Assembly (NCBI GenBank): GCA_945637225.1
Contig: CALZDE010000005.1
Location: forward strand, 1 to 25,853
DNA from: an uncultured Selenomonadaceae bacterium
Lineage (GTDB): Bacteria; Bacillota; Negativicutes; Selenomonadales; Selenomonadaceae
Length of the DNA: 25,853 bases
Reading direction: 5' to 3'
Shown here in pieces: positions 23,437-25,853 of the stretch (the first letter of the stretch is position 1; the number at the start of each line of letters is the position of its first letter). The notes under the pieces are model-generated. The model was not told the origin of the DNA, did not search any database, and was given only the letters and a program-made list of their open reading frames with translations. A program made the translations under genes and the position numbers.

Positions 23437-24294
23437 ATGGGGTATAATAAATACAGTCCCAGCACCGTAGAGGAGCTGAAGGTTGTCCGTAAGGCAGAAT
23501 TTGGCGTGTTTCTTGATGGCGGTACTGGTGATACCCGTGATGATATACTTCTTCATCAGCATCAGATGACTGGCAGTTTGGAAATTGGTGATATGGTAAA
23601 GGTATTTCTCTATCTTGATCCTAGCAGAAAGCTGGCGGCCAGCATGCGTGTGCCAAAAATGAGAGAAGGACAGATTGCCCGACTGAAGGTAGTAAATGTC
23701 AGCAAGGATGGTGCCTTTCTTGATGTAGGCGCAGAACGCGGTATTTTTATGCCTTTTGCTGGTATGCGTGGCAAGCCACAGGTAGGCGAAGTGGTATGGG
23801 GCAAGCTTTATACCGACAAATCTGGCAGACTGGCTGTTACCATGGAGGTAGAGGATGAGCTGAGACGTTCCTCCAAGCCTGCTGATGATGTGAAAATCGG
23901 TACCATGCTGAATGGCTCCGTCTATAATATAACTGAAGCTGGTGCATTTATCTTTACTGATGAGCGTTATATTGCTTTTGTTCCACATAAAGAGATAGTG
24001 GAAAGACCAAGAGTTGGCGCGGTTGTAACTTTCCGTGTCACTTACATCAGAGACGATGGCAGACTGAATGGCTCCTTTAGGGAAATTAAGGAAAAGGCTA
24101 TAGTGACGGATTCTGAGCGTATTTTAATGCTCCTTCAGCAGCACGATGGCAAGATGCCGTACAGTGATACTACCTCTCCAGATATTATCAAGGGAAAATT
24201 TAAAATCAGTAAGGGTGCATTTAAGAGGGCATTAGGGCATCTTATGAAGGATGGTCTGATTGAGCAGAAGGACGGCTGGACATATCTGAAATAA
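23437..24294 (+). CDS. cvfB: S1-domain RNA-binding protein of the CvfB family
   Basis: 285-aa RNA-binding protein resembling CvfB, which in staphylococci affects virulence gene expression. It appears to contain several S1-type OB folds: about 10-60, 75-130 (GQIARLKVVNVSKDGAFLDVG is the clearest; it begins with the usual G-x-V turn) and 148-210 (GTMLNGSVYNITEAGAFIFT), and a C-terminal winged-helix domain (about 225-285) ending in ALGHLMKDGLIEQ. The ATG lies one base after the rsfS stop with GGAGG in the rsfS end, so it is translationally coupled. It probably closes the operon; no strong hairpin follows. Confidence 0.87.
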   Translation: MGYNKYSPSTVEELKVVRKAEFGVFLDGGTGDTRDDILLHQHQMTGSLEIGDMVKVFLYLDPSRKLAASMRVPKMREGQIARLKVVNVSKDGAFLDVGAERGIFMPFAGMRGKPQVGEVVWGKLYTDKSGRLAVTMEVEDELRRSSKPADDVKIGTMLNGSVYNITEAGAFIFTDERYIAFVPHKEIVERPRVGAVVTFRVTYIRDDGRLNGSFREIKEKAIVTDSERILMLLQQHDGKMPYSDTTSPDIIKGKFKISKGAFKRALGHLMKDGLIEQKDGWTYLK

Positions 24295-24412
24295 ATTTTT
24301 GTTATTAGCAGGATTTTTTTCATTTACAACGAATACTATATTTAAGTGAATAAATACGTCATTTTAGGGAAGCACGTTTGTGCTGGCAGAAATAAAAAAT
24401 GGGGGCGATGTA

Positions 24413-25363
24413 ATGGCAGTAGAAGAAAAGAAAGGTATACTGCTGGAAACTGGTACCAATGAGTTCGAGATAGTTGAATTTACCATAGGTACTGTTCATT
24501 ATGGTATTAATGTAGCGAAGGTAAGAGAAGTAATTACCAGAGCACCGGTTACTGAAATGCCACAGGCTCATCCTTATGTAGATGGTTTGTTTACATTGCG
24601 TGGCAAGGCTATTCCTTTAGTAAATCTGCCTCGTTGCCTCAATGTACAGACAGGTGCAGAGTCAAGAAATATCATTGTAACAGAGATCAACAATTATAAT
24701 ATCGGCTTTTTAGTAGATAGCGTATCTCGTATTCATCGTATTTCCTGGAAGAACATGGAGCCAGCGCCAGAAGTAGGCGATCAGTCCAGAGTTGTAGGTA
24801 TCGTGAAGATGAAGGAGAATTTAAACAGCAAGAAGGCTGATAAGATTATTCTTCTTTTGGATTTCGAGACTATCATTGCTGAGATTAATCCTGAAATTAA
24901 TGCGAAGCTTACTACCTTTGATGAAGCAAGTGAGGATGTACGTGCTCGCCGTTCCGGTATTCATGTTGTATGTGTAGAGGATTCTCCATTGCTTAGAGAA
25001 CTGCTGGTTAACACCCTGCATGAGTCTGGTTATCGCTTTGTACGTGACTTCAATAATGGTGCTGATGCATGGAAGTACATTCACGAGCAGGCTGAAAAGG
25101 ATGGTCCAGTAGAGGATAGAGTTCGTATCATCATTTCCGATATTGAGATGCCACAGATGGATGGTCATCGCTTGTTGAAACTGGTTCGTGAGGATGAGCG
25201 TTTCAAGACTATTCCATTTATTCTGTTCTCCTCCCTCATTTCTGAGGAAATGCGCCGTAAGGGTGTTAAGATGGGAGCAAATGGCCAGATTGCTAAGCCG
25301 GAAATTAATCAGCTCATCGGCATGATTGATGACCTGATTTTCAATAATAAGACACAGGTTTAA
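24413..25363 (+). CDS. cheV: Chemotaxis protein CheV (CheW-receiver fusion)
   Basis: Adaptor that couples chemoreceptors to CheA and is tuned by phosphorylation; 316 aa. Residues about 15-160 form the CheW-like domain (EFEIVEFTIG, INVAKVREVI, GLFTLRGKAIPLVNL). Residues about 183-310 form the receiver domain, with acidic pocket E189-D190, phosphoacceptor D243 in IISDIEMPQMDG, S273/S274 at the switch position and K295 in AKPE. I choose ATG 24413 because GGGGG (24401-24405) is seven bases upstream; an earlier in-frame GTG at 24380 has no SD. It is monocistronic in this window and fits with motAB in a motile organism. Confidence 0.94.
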   Translation: MAVEEKKGILLETGTNEFEIVEFTIGTVHYGINVAKVREVITRAPVTEMPQAHPYVDGLFTLRGKAIPLVNLPRCLNVQTGAESRNIIVTEINNYNIGFLVDSVSRIHRISWKNMEPAPEVGDQSRVVGIVKMKENLNSKKADKIILLLDFETIIAEINPEINAKLTTFDEASEDVRARRSGIHVVCVEDSPLLRELLVNTLHESGYRFVRDFNNGADAWKYIHEQAEKDGPVEDRVRIIISDIEMPQMDGHRLLKLVREDERFKTIPFILFSSLISEEMRRKGVKMGANGQIAKPEINQLIGMIDDLIFNNKTQV

Positions 25364-25392
25364 GCTGTACGGCTGAATTTCATAGAATTTGG

Positions 25393-25421
25393 GTGGCAGG
25401 TTCAGATGATCTGCCACTTTT
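25393..25421 (+). terminator. Terminator of cheV
   Basis: GTGGCAG (25393-25399) and CTGCCAC (25411-25417) form a perfect 7-bp stem with an 11-nt loop, followed by TTTTCT. It lies 29 bp after the cheV stop. Confidence 0.75.
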
Positions 25422-25465
25422 CTGTATTGATAAGGTGAAATAATTGACTACTAGGGGGAAAAATT

Positions 25466-25807
25466 GTGGAAGAATTAGAGCTTATATCTTTTGAGATCAT
25501 TTCTAATGTTGGAACTGCCAGAAGCTGTTATATAGAATCCATGCGCTTGGCTAAGGCAGGAGATTTTGAAGGTGCTATGGCAAAGATTGAGGCTGGTGAC
25601 ACTGCATTTAACGACGGTCATACATCTCACATGAAGCTTTTGAGGGTAGATCAGAAAACTCCTATGGGACTTCTTGTAATGCATGCAGAGGATCAGCTCA
25701 TGAGTGCTGAAACATTTAAGATAATGGCTATGGAATTTATTGATATGTATAAAAAAGTTAGCGTCTTGGAAGAGAAAATAGGCGAATCAAAGGTATATAA
25801 AGAATAA
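25466..25807 (+). CDS. PTS lactose/cellobiose-type enzyme IIA
   Basis: Cytoplasmic phosphocarrier of the lactose/chitobiose/cellobiose PTS class, 113 aa, the normal length for this all-helical trimeric protein. The phosphorylated histidine is H73 in GLLVMHAEDQLMSA, with the Mg-binding aspartate D76 two positions on from the following glutamate. The N-terminus (ISFEIISNVGTARSCYIESMRLAKAG) and the H55-containing segment also match. The start is GTG 25466 with AGGGGGAA upstream. No IIB or IIC gene is seen before the window ends 46 bp later, so the sugar is unknown; partner genes could lie downstream, or it may be an orphan regulator-type IIA. Confidence 0.9.
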   Translation: MEELELISFEIISNVGTARSCYIESMRLAKAGDFEGAMAKIEAGDTAFNDGHTSHMKLLRVDQKTPMGLLVMHAEDQLMSAETFKIMAMEFIDMYKKVSVLEEKIGESKVYKE

Positions 25808-25812
25808 ATTAA

Positions 25813-25832
25813 AAGTTTTTTGAAGTTTTTTG
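25813..25832 (+). repeat. Tandem 10-bp repeat after the PTS IIA gene
   Basis: AAGTTTTTTG occurs twice in tandem (25813-25822 and 25823-25832). A TTGACT at 25843-25848 could be a -35 box of a promoter cut off by the window end. Confidence 0.4.
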
Positions 25833-25853
25833 AAAAAAAGACTTGACTTTATT

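Noticed and set aside
24821..25417. 198-codon open frame on the minus strand across cheV
   Set aside because: It is antisense to a clear cheV coding region, lacks recognizable domains and has no SD; it reflects codon bias of the real gene.

Overview
The window is a gene-dense bacterial chromosome segment with no tRNA, rRNA, CRISPR array, insertion sequence or phage gene that I can see. The gene set points to an anaerobic Firmicute, most likely of the Negativicutes (Selenomonas/Anaerovibrio/Megamonas-like; this is inference). It combines Firmicute arrangements (cdaA-cdaR ahead of glmM, yqeK-LCP-rsfS, acpS-nnrDE) with LL-diaminopimelate aminotransferase, an anaerobic CbiK cobaltochelatase, subunits of a Na+-pumping biotin-dependent decarboxylase, and flagellar MotAB plus CheV. 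Gene calls are supported by motifs and Shine-Dalgarno (SD) sequences; no database search was possible.

Layout. 1-3621 (minus strand): a LysR regulator, dapL and a DUF815 AAA ATPase, each followed or preceded by its own signals. 3761-5426 (plus strand from here on): motA-motB with a good sigma-70-type promoter. 5476-7440: acpS and the bifunctional NAD(P)HX repair gene nnrDE. 7480-12358: a promoter, a strong terminator-like hairpin inside the leader, then a tight five-gene operon encoding a circularly permuted ATP-grasp ligase, an alpha-E protein, a transglutaminase-like cysteine hydrolase and two tandem AstE/AspA-type zinc deacylases, the second of which has lost most of its metal and catalytic residues. 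12422-13684: ilvE with promoter and terminator. 13687-18792: cdaA-cdaR (c-di-AMP synthesis), an FAD-dependent oxidoreductase and glmM, closed by a terminator. 18826-19611: cbiK. 19679-21370: a promoter rich in inverted repeats, then the gamma/delta-like and beta subunits of a sodium-pump decarboxylase, then a terminator. 21384-24294: an operon of yqeK, an LCP protein, rsfS and cvfB. 24413-25807: cheV and a lone lactose/cellobiose-type PTS IIA gene.

The most interesting part is the 7.5-12.4 kb operon. The ATP-grasp and alpha-E pair is a known but biochemically obscure predicted peptide/amide-forming system. Here it is joined to a transglutaminase-fold hydrolase and a paired active/degenerate deacylase, behind what looks like a transcription attenuator. 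This suggests a regulated pathway that makes, trims or modifies an unknown peptide-like product. Other points worth checking are an acpS gene without a usual start codon at its SD, inverted repeats on the decarboxylase promoter, and an LCP protein with an altered active-site motif.
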